Of a stretch of DNA of 12,476 nt, positions 1-4,734 are shown piece by piece. The stretch covers positions 1 to 12,476 of the forward strand of contig JAHAAK010000049.1 of NCBI GenBank assembly GCA_018376905.1. Reading direction: 5' to 3'. A program made the translations under genes and the position numbers. Position 1 is the stretch's first letter, and the number at the start of each line of letters is the position of its first letter. The DNA comes from Collinsella sp. (GTDB lineage: Bacteria > Actinomycetota > Coriobacteriia > Coriobacteriales > Coriobacteriaceae). Under the pieces are notes generated by a model, which saw only the letters and a program-made list of their open reading frames with translations, ran no database searches and was not told the origin of the DNA.

Positions 1-57
1 ATCTCCGTCGCTGGTGGCTTTGTCATGACTCTCGTACGAAACGAAACTCAGCGGCAT
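1..57 (-). CDS. possible 5' end of a gene leaving the left edge
   Basis: On the minus strand an ATG at 57 opens a frame of 19 codons that is still open at the window edge; it begins MPLSFVSYESHDK. The frame itself is open from the stop at 97-99. I see no good Shine-Dalgarno in front of this ATG and do not recognise the protein. It is in the same frame as the degenerate remnant at 97-249, so it may be a further piece of that decayed gene instead of a live start. Low confidence. Confidence 0.2.
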   Translation of the reverse strand, partial: MPLSFVSYESHDKATSDGD

Positions 58-96
58 AGTGCGGCACTCAAAATCGCAGGTCAGAACCCTGTCGTC

Positions 97-249
97 CTAT
101 TCCCACTCGATGGCTTCGGTTCTGTCGTCCCGTCATTCCAGTTGCACCCAGTTTTCGGCATCGACACGGAACGCGTGCCGCCGAATGACGCGATGTCGCG
201 TTTCGTCGGCTTCGTGGACAAAAGTTGGGACAACCTCAAAAACTTTTTT
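97..249 (-). pseudogene. degenerate coding remnant ending IEWE-stop (left copy)
   Basis: On the minus strand a frame runs from 249 to a TAG at 97-99, interrupted by one TGA at 133-135. The last residues are RTEAIEWE. Upstream of the internal stop it reads like protein (for example TRHRVIRRHAFRVDAENW). A second stretch at 3448-3516 ends VIEWE-stop. In both, the motif GTCGATRCCG begins exactly 69 nt before the end of the stop codon. The two are therefore probably diverged copies of the same 3' gene end. I cannot name the parent gene. The IEWE end resembles the C-terminus of GuaA, whose gene end is a common island attachment site, but the residues before it do not look like GuaA. Confidence 0.35.
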
Positions 250-286
250 TCAAACTCAGGGCATTGAGTTTTTGTTTTTGTCCCAA
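225..286. repeat. imperfect inverted repeat, 20-nt arms
   Basis: The arms at 225-244 and 267-286 are TTGGGACAA, three unmatched bases, CAAAAACT, and the mirror image. Seventeen of 20 positions pair. The loop contains a second, smaller hairpin (252-271). This could be a decayed insertion-sequence end or one strong transcription-stopping structure. No transposase is readable beside it. Confidence 0.6.
252..280 (+). terminator. Rho-independent terminator upstream of the abiF-like gene
   Basis: AAACTCA at 252-258 pairs perfectly with TGAGTTT at 265-271 around the loop GGGCAT, followed by TTGTTTTTG. This is a plausible plus-strand terminator and would insulate the AbiF-like gene from transcription entering from the left. 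The stem is AT-rich, so it is only moderately strong. Confidence 0.5.
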
Positions 287-566
287 AGGAGCTTCCGGCC
301 GTGATTCGGGTGCCCGATTGGGCGGAATCGCCCGTTTCTGAAACTCAACCGCAGCATCACGCGCAAGCCACTCGCAACAACTGCAAATGATTGGTCGCGG
401 GCGGCTTCCAACGCGATTCCAAAGCCGCAGGTCAGGCGACTGCGCTGCTGACAGGGAAAGGGAGTCGTATCAGGCGGCTTGCCCATGAGTCGACGATGAG
501 GCCTCCATCGAATGTCGAGAACATGCTGGTAAAATAGGCAATACTTTTTATGACAGGAGACCGAGC
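287..566. other. non-coding stretch before the AbiF-like gene
   Basis: I see no credible gene here. It holds one small perfect hairpin (GGGCG at 320-324, loop GAAT, CGCCC at 329-333). A TAAAAT at 530-535 could be the -10 box of the AbiF-like gene, but its -35 region is poor. The Shine-Dalgarno CAGGAGA lies just before the ATG at 567. Confidence 0.4.
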
Positions 567-1529
567 ATGGCCGAACCCCACGATAGGAAGCCGATCCTCA
601 CGATCGAGCAGCAGATAGAGCACCTCAAGCAGAAGGGCGTAGCCTTCGAGCTGTGTTCCGAGGAAGAGGCCGCGGACTACCTGCGTGACAAGTGCAACTT
701 CTTCAAGCTCGCATCCTACCGCAAACTCTTCTCGAAATACGAGGGAGGCCCGCGCGACGGCCGCTACGTAGACCTCGACTTCGGCCAGCTGCGCCTGCTC
801 GCGGCGCTCGACCAGGAGCTGCGCCACGCCCTGCTCGGCATGACGCTCGACATCGAGCATTTCCAGAAGGTGACACTGCTTCGCGAGATGGAGGACCGTG
901 GAGAGGACGGCTACGCCATCGTGGCCGACTACATGGCATCGCTTACCACTGCAAACAGGGAGTACCGCCTGCGCGAGCTCAAGATGAGCGGCCGCAGCCC
1001 CTACAGCTCGAGCCTCTACGCGAAGTACTCCGGCGACATGCCTGCCTGGGCCTTCCTTGAGCTCACCTCGTTCGGCACCCTCATCGACTTCGTGCGCTTC
1101 TGCGCCAGGCGATGGGGCGACAGGCGCCTCGAGGCCTCCCACTACGACCTCAAGCGCGTGAAGTCCGTCCGCAACTGCGCCGCGCACGGCTCGTGCCTGA
1201 TCAACTGCTTCGCCGAGAGGGGCGCCGCCCGGGGCTCGGCGTCCAGCGGCGTCTCCCGAAGGGTCGCCGCCGTGGGGATTCCCAAGGCGACCAGGAGGAA
1301 GTGGATGGGGAATACGGCCATGCAGGAGGTCGCGACCGTGCTCGTGGCGCACTCCGGCTTGGTACCCGAGGGCTCCTCGCGCTCGCGCGCCGCATCCGAG
1401 CTCGCCGAGATGTTCGCCAGGGCCGACGGCGAAACCGAGGCGCTGCCCGACAAGGGGCCCGACGCCGCAGCTCGCTCCGCGCTCGAGTTCCTTCGCAGGT
1501 TGACAGAATCGCTCGGGTTGGTAGAATAG
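567..1529 (+). CDS. Abi_2/AbiF-family HEPN ribonuclease (abortive infection)
   Basis: This 320-residue soluble protein matches the Abi_2 (AbiD/AbiF) family. These are HEPN-fold toxins thought to cleave RNA and stop phage growth by shutting down the host cell. The N-terminal third has the family's pattern: LTIEQQIEHLKQKGV at about 11-25, then the 'YLR...NFFKLASYRKLF' stretch at 38-55. The central part contains LDQELRHALLGMTLDIEHF (81-99). The HEPN catalytic signature RX4H is present as RNCAAH, R202 to H207. About 110 poorly conserved residues follow. The start at 567 is supported by CAGGAGA upstream. The gene stands alone on the plus strand and is followed within 12 nt by the first of two hairpin modules. 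Known: AbiF-type proteins are often encoded beside a conserved structured RNA and have been proposed as relatives of Cas13. Inferred: the downstream RNA is its partner. Confidence 0.85.
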   Translation: MAEPHDRKPILTIEQQIEHLKQKGVAFELCSEEEAADYLRDKCNFFKLASYRKLFSKYEGGPRDGRYVDLDFGQLRLLAALDQELRHALLGMTLDIEHFQKVTLLREMEDRGEDGYAIVADYMASLTTANREYRLRELKMSGRSPYSSSLYAKYSGDMPAWAFLELTSFGTLIDFVRFCARRWGDRRLEASHYDLKRVKSVRNCAAHGSCLINCFAERGAARGSASSGVSRRVAAVGIPKATRRKWMGNTAMQEVATVLVAHSGLVPEGSSRSRAASELAEMFARADGETEALPDKGPDAAARSALEFLRRLTESLGLVE

Positions 1530-1540
1530 CCTGCAGATAG

Positions 1541-1595
1541 CAAAACCTTCACGGTTTTAGGGGCGGACTTGCGCAAGCGACTCTGCCCTATTTTT
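1541..1595 (+). ncRNA. double-hairpin module 1, candidate AbiF-associated RNA or terminator
   Basis: A short hairpin (AAAACC 1542-1547 with GGTTTT 1553-1558) is followed directly by a 12-bp stem, 1561-1572 with 1577-1588. That stem is closed by a GCAA tetraloop (GNRA type), has one C-C mismatch and two G-U pairs, and ends in TATTTTT. It works as a Rho-independent terminator for the AbiF-like gene. The same two-hairpin layout recurs at 1674-1728 with 28 of 35 bases identical over the second hairpin and tail. Duplication of the whole module suggests more than simple termination. A link to the described abiF RNA motif is inferred from position and architecture only. Confidence 0.6.
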
Positions 1596-1673
1596 ATATT
1601 CACTCGCTATAGGAGACGGATGATACCTGGGTCAATGACAGAACTGAGAAGCCCGGAATAATGGAGCCAGTTA
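1596..1673 (+). other. spacer between the two RNA modules
   Basis: This 78-nt spacer has no credible gene. A tiny frame, ATG at 1619 after AGGAGA, encodes only 12 residues. If module 2 is an independent RNA, its promoter should lie here; a TATAGG at 1608-1613 is the only -10-like box I can see, with no convincing -35. Confidence 0.3.
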
Positions 1674-1728
1674 GAAACCCTCGGGTTTGCGGGGCGGGAT
1701 CGTGAGAGCGATTCTGCCCTATTTTTTT
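1674..1728 (+). ncRNA. double-hairpin module 2, second copy of the AbiF-linked RNA
   Basis: This module has the same length and order as module 1. A small hairpin (AAACCC 1675-1680, GGGTTT 1683-1688) is followed by an 11-bp stem, 1692-1702 with 1709-1719, with loop TGAGAG and the tail TATTTTTTT. Several differences from module 1 keep pairing through G-U wobbles, which is what a conserved RNA structure would show. It lies 131 nt after module 1 in the same orientation, with no gene between. It could be a standalone small RNA, a second 3' end for the AbiF transcript, or the remains of a second toxin unit. Confidence 0.55.
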
Positions 1729-1768
1729 CCTCCGTCTGCCCCAACCAAGTAGTTCGAAGATAGCCTGT

Positions 1769-1796
1769 AGGTGTCCTCGTGGGCGCCTTTTATTTT
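1769..1796 (+). terminator. third terminator before the yjdF unit
   Basis: AGGTGTCC (1769-1776) pairs along its full length, with two G-U pairs, with GGGCGCCT (1781-1788) around a TCGT loop, followed by TTTATTTT. It isolates the yjdF transcription unit from the AbiF and RNA region. Confidence 0.6.
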
Positions 1797-1876
1797 CAGG
1801 GAATCGGCCGCTTCATGAACGAGCGACCGGCTTGACCTAGATCGAACCGCCTTCATCTCCGTCTAGGCGCCGGCAA

Positions 1877-1906
1877 TCAACATCGTGAATCCGCGCGTGC
1901 TACAAT
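1877..1906 (+). promoter_or_regulatory. candidate promoter of yjdF
   Basis: TCAACA (1877-1882) and TACAAT (1901-1906) are separated by 18 nt and match the -35 and -10 consensus at four and five positions. Transcription would begin around 1911-1915, just at the base of the structured leader that follows. Confidence 0.45.
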
Positions 1907-1910
1907 GCGG

Positions 1911-2033
1911 GCACCAGAGATGAAAACACAGTCCCCGTCGGGTAGTCGTGGGCGTGCGCTAGTCCGCATCAGTAACCTGCCTCCTTGGTTGTCCCTTCTC
2001 TGCATGGTCATCTACATAAAGGAGGAACCAACC
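1911..2033 (+). promoter_or_regulatory. structured 5' leader with anti-SD, candidate yjdF riboswitch
   Basis: The leader can close a stem CAGAGA (1915-1920) with TCTCTG (1997-2002). Inside it GTGCG (1954-1958) pairs with CGCAT (1965-1969). Within this closed domain lies CCTCCTT (1980-1986), which is perfectly complementary to the ribosome-binding site AAGGAGG at 2019-2025. Closing the domain would hold the anti-SD away and allow translation; opening it would let the anti-SD block it. Known: yjdF genes are frequently preceded by the yjdF riboswitch, which responds to aza-aromatic compounds. Inferred: this leader belongs to that class. I cannot confirm the conserved bases from memory. Confidence 0.55.
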
Positions 2034-2453
2034 ATGCAGATCAGCGTGTCGTCCACCCTGACCGTATATCACGACGGTCAATTCTGGGTCGGGCTGGCGG
2101 AGCACGTCGAGGGCGGAAGGTATGGCGTCGCCCGCATCGTCTTCGGCGCGGAGCCGTCCGATGAGGAGATTCTGCGATTCGTTACAAGCGAATGGGAGAA
2201 GCTCTCGTTCTTCGGCGACAAGGCCACTGAAACAAGCAAGCCCGCGAAGAACCCCAAGCGGCGCGCTCGCGAGGCAGCGAAAGCCCTTAAACGGCCCGCG
2301 GTGAGCACCAAGGCACAACAGGCGCTCGCGGCACAGCGGGAAGCGATGAAGCGGGAGTCGGCTCAAGCAAGAAGCCGACGCCGTGTGGAAAAGGCTGATG
2401 CGCGCTACGAACAGAGAAAACTGAAGCGCAAGCAGAAACATCGCGGGCATTGA
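2034..2453 (+). CDS. yjdF: YjdF family protein (DUF2992)
   Basis: This 139-residue protein opens with the YjdF pattern: a beta-rich start (TVYHDGQFWVGLAEHVEGG, about 9-27), then ARIVFGAEPSDEEILRFV (33-50). It ends in a long Lys/Arg-rich helical tail from about residue 68. Length and layout fit the family. The biochemical role of YjdF is not established; its riboswitch suggests a part in handling toxic aromatic or heterocyclic compounds. The start at 2034 is chosen over an upstream in-frame ATG at 1905 because AAGGAGG lies 8 nt before it and homology begins there. No partner gene or clear terminator follows; the next gene is convergent. Confidence 0.8.
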   Translation: MQISVSSTLTVYHDGQFWVGLAEHVEGGRYGVARIVFGAEPSDEEILRFVTSEWEKLSFFGDKATETSKPAKNPKRRAREAAKALKRPAVSTKAQQALAAQREAMKRESAQARSRRRVEKADARYEQRKLKRKQKHRGH

Positions 2454-2613
2454 TCGCTATTTGCAGCAAGGCAAACCATATACAGCAGCGGCGCCAGTTC
2501 CACTTGAAGCCGACGCCGCGTAGACGCTGATGGTGACGGCTATGCACGGGCACGGGCGCGCCACCGCACTTCACAGCTTGTTTCTCAAGTATTTGGGACG
2601 CACACGCGGCGTT
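2454..2613. other. short intergenic region between convergent genes
   Basis: I see no gene here. A 13-nt piece, GAAGCCGACGCCG, occurs both inside the tail of yjdF (about 2371-2383) and here (about 2508-2520). This suggests a small duplicated fragment of the yjdF 3' end. No plus-strand terminator for yjdF is evident. Confidence 0.3.
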
Positions 2614-2637
2614 CAAAAATGCGGAGCGACTCCGCAT
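2614..2637 (-). terminator. terminator of the ToxN/AbiQ-like gene
   Basis: On the minus strand ATGCGGAG and CTCCGCAT (outer limits 2619 and 2637) form a perfect 8-bp stem with a 3-nt loop, running into a T-run at 2615-2618. It lies about 25 nt after the toxin stop codon. Confidence 0.8.
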
Positions 2638-2661
2638 GGCTCGAGACTGAGCCGAGATGCC

Positions 2662-3111
2662 CTACTTCTCGCCCTCCAGCAGTCCCACGATGCGGTCGAT
2701 GTCGACGGCAAAGCGAGGCCTTCCCTCGCGCTCGTAGCGGTCGAGGTATGCCTGGCACTCGGAGACAATGCGCTTGGTGTTGCCATCGATGATGCGCTGG
2801 AGCGTCTCGTAGTAGGCCGAGCCCTCGGTCCTGAAGCGGCGCTGGTAGGCCTTGGTTATGGGGAACATCTTGATGTAGTGGATGCCGTGGCGGCAGCCGG
2901 GGCGCGTCGTGGGGCGGGGTGGCAGTGCAAAGTATTGGTCTTTGGGCACGTTGGGGGCGATGTTGGAACGCAGCGGCACGGCGAAGTCCCTGCGCTTTCC
3001 GCGGAAACGCAGCCTCACCACCACGATGCAGGGGCGATTGTGCTTAAGCATGAGCTCACGGTCGCCATCGACGAGGTCGAAGAAGTCCTGGGAGATGGAT
3101 ACGATCTTCAT
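2662..3111 (-). CDS. ToxN/AbiQ-like type III toxin endoribonuclease
   Basis: This 149-residue basic protein aligns by eye with the ToxN/AbiQ family, endoribonucleases of type III toxin-antitoxin systems that are inhibited by a small RNA. It shows the opening beta strand and helix (KIVSISQDFFDLV, 2-14). Next come the core strand ending in FAVPLRSN (43-50, compare 'YFAPLSSP' in AbiQ) and the strand HGIHYIKMFPI (about 75-85, compare 'LGVINLNNMIPV'). A C-terminal helical half begins near YYETLQRII. It is slightly shorter than most members, which have about 170 residues. AAGGGGG lies 9 nt before the ATG. The leader holds two strong hairpins but no visible tandem repeat of the classic ToxI kind. 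A terminator follows at 2614-2637. Family assignment is from remembered alignments. Confidence 0.65.
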   Translation of the reverse strand: MKIVSISQDFFDLVDGDRELMLKHNRPCIVVVRLRFRGKRRDFAVPLRSNIAPNVPKDQYFALPPRPTTRPGCRHGIHYIKMFPITKAYQRRFRTEGSAYYETLQRIIDGNTKRIVSECQAYLDRYEREGRPRFAVDIDRIVGLLEGEK

Positions 3112-3137
3112 CGGTTACGCCCCCTTCATACGAAGCA

Positions 3138-3205
3138 GGGCCCGCATCGCTGCAGGCCCCTACAGGTGGGCGATATTCTACGCCTTGCGGCACCCCGTCG
3201 CCCAC
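3138..3205 (-). ncRNA. two-hairpin leader RNA of the ToxN-like gene, candidate antitoxin
   Basis: Read on the minus strand, the first hairpin has GTGGGCGA pairing perfectly with TCGCCCAC (arms 3198-3205 and 3166-3173). An inner GCC-GCAA-GGC tetraloop hairpin sits at 3182-3191. The second, 6 nt later, pairs 3152-3159 with 3138-3145 (8 bp, one G-U) around a 6-nt loop and ends 26 nt before the start codon. No T-run follows, so it is not an ordinary terminator. In type III systems the RNA antitoxin lies at this position. Whether this RNA plays that role is inference. Confidence 0.4.
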
Positions 3206-3259
3206 GGAGGTTAAACGTACACGTAAGCCGTACTCTGAAAGCCGCGGCTTCCGGCAAGT

Positions 3260-3287
3260 AGTTTATACCACGAAAGGTCGCTTTCAA
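3260..3287 (-). promoter_or_regulatory. weak candidate promoter for the ToxN-like transcript
   Basis: On the minus strand TTGAAA (3282-3287) is followed after 16 nt by TAAACT (3260-3265); an alternative TATAAA lies at a shorter 14-nt spacing. A transcript from here would carry both leader hairpins and the palindrome AAGCCGCGGCTT near 3240-3251. Confidence 0.3.
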
Positions 3288-3310
3288 TGCGCATAGCTCG
3301 CAAAATAACA

Positions 3311-3332
3311 CTCGCTGGGCCCTCGCTGGGCC
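3311..3332. repeat. 11-nt tandem duplication
   Basis: CTCGCTGGGCC occurs twice back to back, at 3311-3321 and 3322-3332. There are only two units, so it is too small for a CRISPR array or a ToxI array. Confidence 0.8.
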
Positions 3333-3388
3333 GGCACCCCTGGCAGTTACCCTCCGATCTTCATTGGAGTCAGCAGGTCAATTCATAT

Positions 3389-3437
3389 AGTCATGGGGGT
3401 GTATCCTAAAGGGAATCAAATTAATACCCCCATAACT
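3389..3437. repeat. imperfect inverted repeat in the gene-free region
   Basis: AGTCATGGGGGT (3389-3400) mirrors ACCCCCATAACT (3426-3437) with one mismatch in twelve, around a 25-nt loop. No T-run follows. It may be a small mobile-element relic or an operator; no transposase is near. Confidence 0.55.
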
Positions 3438-3447
3438 AAGGAATTTT

Positions 3448-3516
3448 CTATTCCCACTCAATGACTAGAGCCCTGGTGTAATTGGCTGGATCACCGTTCC
3501 GGGAACCGGTATCGAC
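3448..3516 (-). pseudogene. degenerate coding remnant ending IEWE-stop (right copy)
   Basis: On the minus strand, a frame preceded directly by an in-frame TAG reads YTRALVIEWE at its end. The 16-nt end, CTATTCCCACTCAATG on the plus strand (3448-3463), matches 97-112 at 15 of 16 positions. The GTCGATRCCG motif lies at the same 69-nt distance from the stop as in the left copy. It marks the right side of the AbiF, yjdF and ToxN island. The parent gene is not recognised. Confidence 0.35.
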
Positions 3517-3608
3517 CTACCTGTCCGCCAAGCTCCTTCTTCAGCTCCAGCCTAGTATCTGACTCGCGCCGTTATAAGCGAAAACCGAAGAGATGCATCT
3601 TAGCCAAG

Positions 3609-3668
3609 AAATAAGGTTAGCCTTATTTTACTGTATGATTCGTGTGTTATAGTTAGATGGCTCTAACT
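3609..3668 (+). promoter_or_regulatory. promoter region with two operator-like palindromes
   Basis: The first palindrome, AAATAAGG-TTAG-CCTTATTT (3609-3628), overlaps where a -35 box would be. A TATAGT at 3648-3653 is a plausible -10. The second palindrome, AGTTAGA-TGGC-TCTAACT (3651-3668), lies directly on the start region. This is a classic repressor layout. The GGTTAGCC core of the first recalls DtxR/IdeR-type metal boxes. A TetR-type operator is also possible. No regulator gene is present in the window. Confidence 0.5.
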
Positions 3669-3685
3669 GTTTGGGGGCGATAGCC

Positions 3686-4315
3686 ATGCACGAACGCAAG
3701 GGCTTCTGGGACAAGAATGCCGGTCGATACGACCGTTTCATGCGAAACGACCGGGCGGCGTATGAGAAGATGTATGGACTGATCAGGCCGGTAGTGAAAG
3801 CAAAAACCGTACTGGAGGTTGCCACCGGCACGGGGCTTATCGCAAAGAGCATCGTGAATGCGGCGGCACACATCGAGGCTACAGACGCTTCTGCACAGAT
3901 GATCCTTGAAGCAAAGCGGGACAATCAATCCGCAAAGCTGCACTTTTCCGTACAAGATATGTTCCGCCTGCCCTATGCACAGAAGTCCTTCGAAGTGGTG
4001 ATCGCGTCCAACGCGCTTCACATAGTGCCGCATCCAGAAAAGGCCCTGCAAGAAATCAGGCGGGTGCTGAAGGACGACGGCGTGCTCATCGCGCCAACCT
4101 TCACCCACGCGGGAAACTCGGTTTCCGGCAAGGTAAAAGCCTTTTTCATGAGTATGGCAGGATTCCCCCTCCACAGCAGGTGGACAAGCGAGGAATACCT
4201 GTGTTTCCTGCGTCAAAACGGCTGGGCGGTGCAGAAAAGCGCGGTGCTGAAGGCTTCGTTCCCGTTGACCTATGCGGAATGCACGAAATCGGAGGGGCCA
4301 GATGTCGTTCTTTGA
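3686..4315 (+). CDS. class I SAM-dependent methyltransferase (UbiE/Methyltransf_11 type)
   Basis: This 209-residue cytosolic methyltransferase has the usual Rossmann motifs. SAM-binding motif I is LEVATGTGLIAKSI (about 44-57), motif II ends at IEATDASAQM (about 64-73), motif III is near FEVVIASNALHIVPHPEKAL, and the post-motif is EIRRVLKDDGVLIAPTF. The start at ATG 3686 is preferred over TTG 3671 because GGGGG lies at a proper distance from it. Its end overlaps the start of the next methyltransferase by 14 nt, so the two were co-translated. The substrate is unknown. Base composition is somewhat lower in GC than the PTS genes, in keeping with acquisition from a Bacillota donor. Confidence 0.85.
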   Translation: MHERKGFWDKNAGRYDRFMRNDRAAYEKMYGLIRPVVKAKTVLEVATGTGLIAKSIVNAAAHIEATDASAQMILEAKRDNQSAKLHFSVQDMFRLPYAQKSFEVVIASNALHIVPHPEKALQEIRRVLKDDGVLIAPTFTHAGNSVSGKVKAFFMSMAGFPLHSRWTSEEYLCFLRQNGWAVQKSAVLKASFPLTYAECTKSEGPDVVL

Positions 4316-4667
4316 AAACACCCGCAAGCCCGTGGGCCTCGGCGGAAAACTTATGGTTGCCATGATGAATCTGGGCCACAGCCCTATGGCGCGGTGGGGA
4401 CTTCAGTTTCTACGACTTGCGCCAAACGCCAAGGTGCTGGATTGCGGCTGCGGCGGCGGGGCGAACATAAAACAGCTGCTGAAAAAAAGCCCACATGGCG
4501 TCGTCAAGGGCATCGACTATTCGCCCGTCAGCGTGGAGAAGGCTAGAAAGCTCAACCGAACTGCAATTCAGGAGGGGCGTTGCGCCGTTCTGCAAGGCAG
4601 TGTGGCGGATATGGTGTTTGAGGACGTCATGCGGGCATTTTTGCATCCATCCTGCACATGGCAATAG
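4302..4667 (+). pseudogene. truncated SAM methyltransferase, fused out of frame to a transporter end
   Basis: GGAGGGG (4291-4297) precedes ATG 4302. The protein begins MSFFENTRKPVGLGGKLM and has a perfect motif I, VLDCGCGGGANIKQLL, followed by VKGIDYSPVSVEKARK. Homology stops abruptly after GSVADMVFED near residue 108. The last dozen residues, ending PSCTWQ, are not methyltransferase. Family members run to about 200 or more residues, so half the enzyme is missing, including the post-SAM region. The DNA after about 4622 codes for a different protein in another frame, so a deletion has joined two genes. The product is very unlikely to be active. Confidence 0.8.
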
Positions 4668-4723
4668 GCATGACGGTCATAGCGGCTGTGCTGGCGGCAA
4701 TTACGACAGTTTTTATTCACTGA
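4622..4723 (+). pseudogene. C-terminal membrane segment of a deleted transporter
   Basis: In the frame ending at TGA 4721-4723, the DNA codes for a strongly hydrophobic helix, IFASILHMAIGMTVIAAVLA, ending TTVFIH. It looks like the last transmembrane segment of a transporter (MFS type most likely). No start codon or upstream part remains; the junction with the truncated methyltransferase lies between about 4621 and 4631. The stop overlaps the Shine-Dalgarno of the next gene, as expected for a former operon member. Confidence 0.65.
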
Positions 4724-4734
4724 GGAAGGGACCT

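Noticed and set aside
97..112. True guaA gene end
   Set aside because: Only the IEWE-stop part agrees; the residues before it do not match the GuaA C-terminus in either copy.
25..267. An 80-codon plus-strand frame at the left end
   Set aside because: It has no ribosome-binding site or known domain, its stop lies in the terminator stem, and the minus strand shows the IEWE remnant instead.
432..1352. A 306-codon open frame on the minus strand
   Set aside because: It is the antisense shadow of the AbiF-like gene, which has a real Shine-Dalgarno and the HEPN motif.
2530..3261. A 243-codon plus-strand frame over the toxin locus
   Set aside because: It is opposite the ToxN/AbiQ-like gene, whose terminator and ribosome-binding site support the minus strand.
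3311..3332. Tandem repeat considered as a ToxI antitoxin array or CRISPR
   Set aside because: Only two 11-nt units with no spacer; type III antitoxin repeats are about 35 nt and there is no cas gene.
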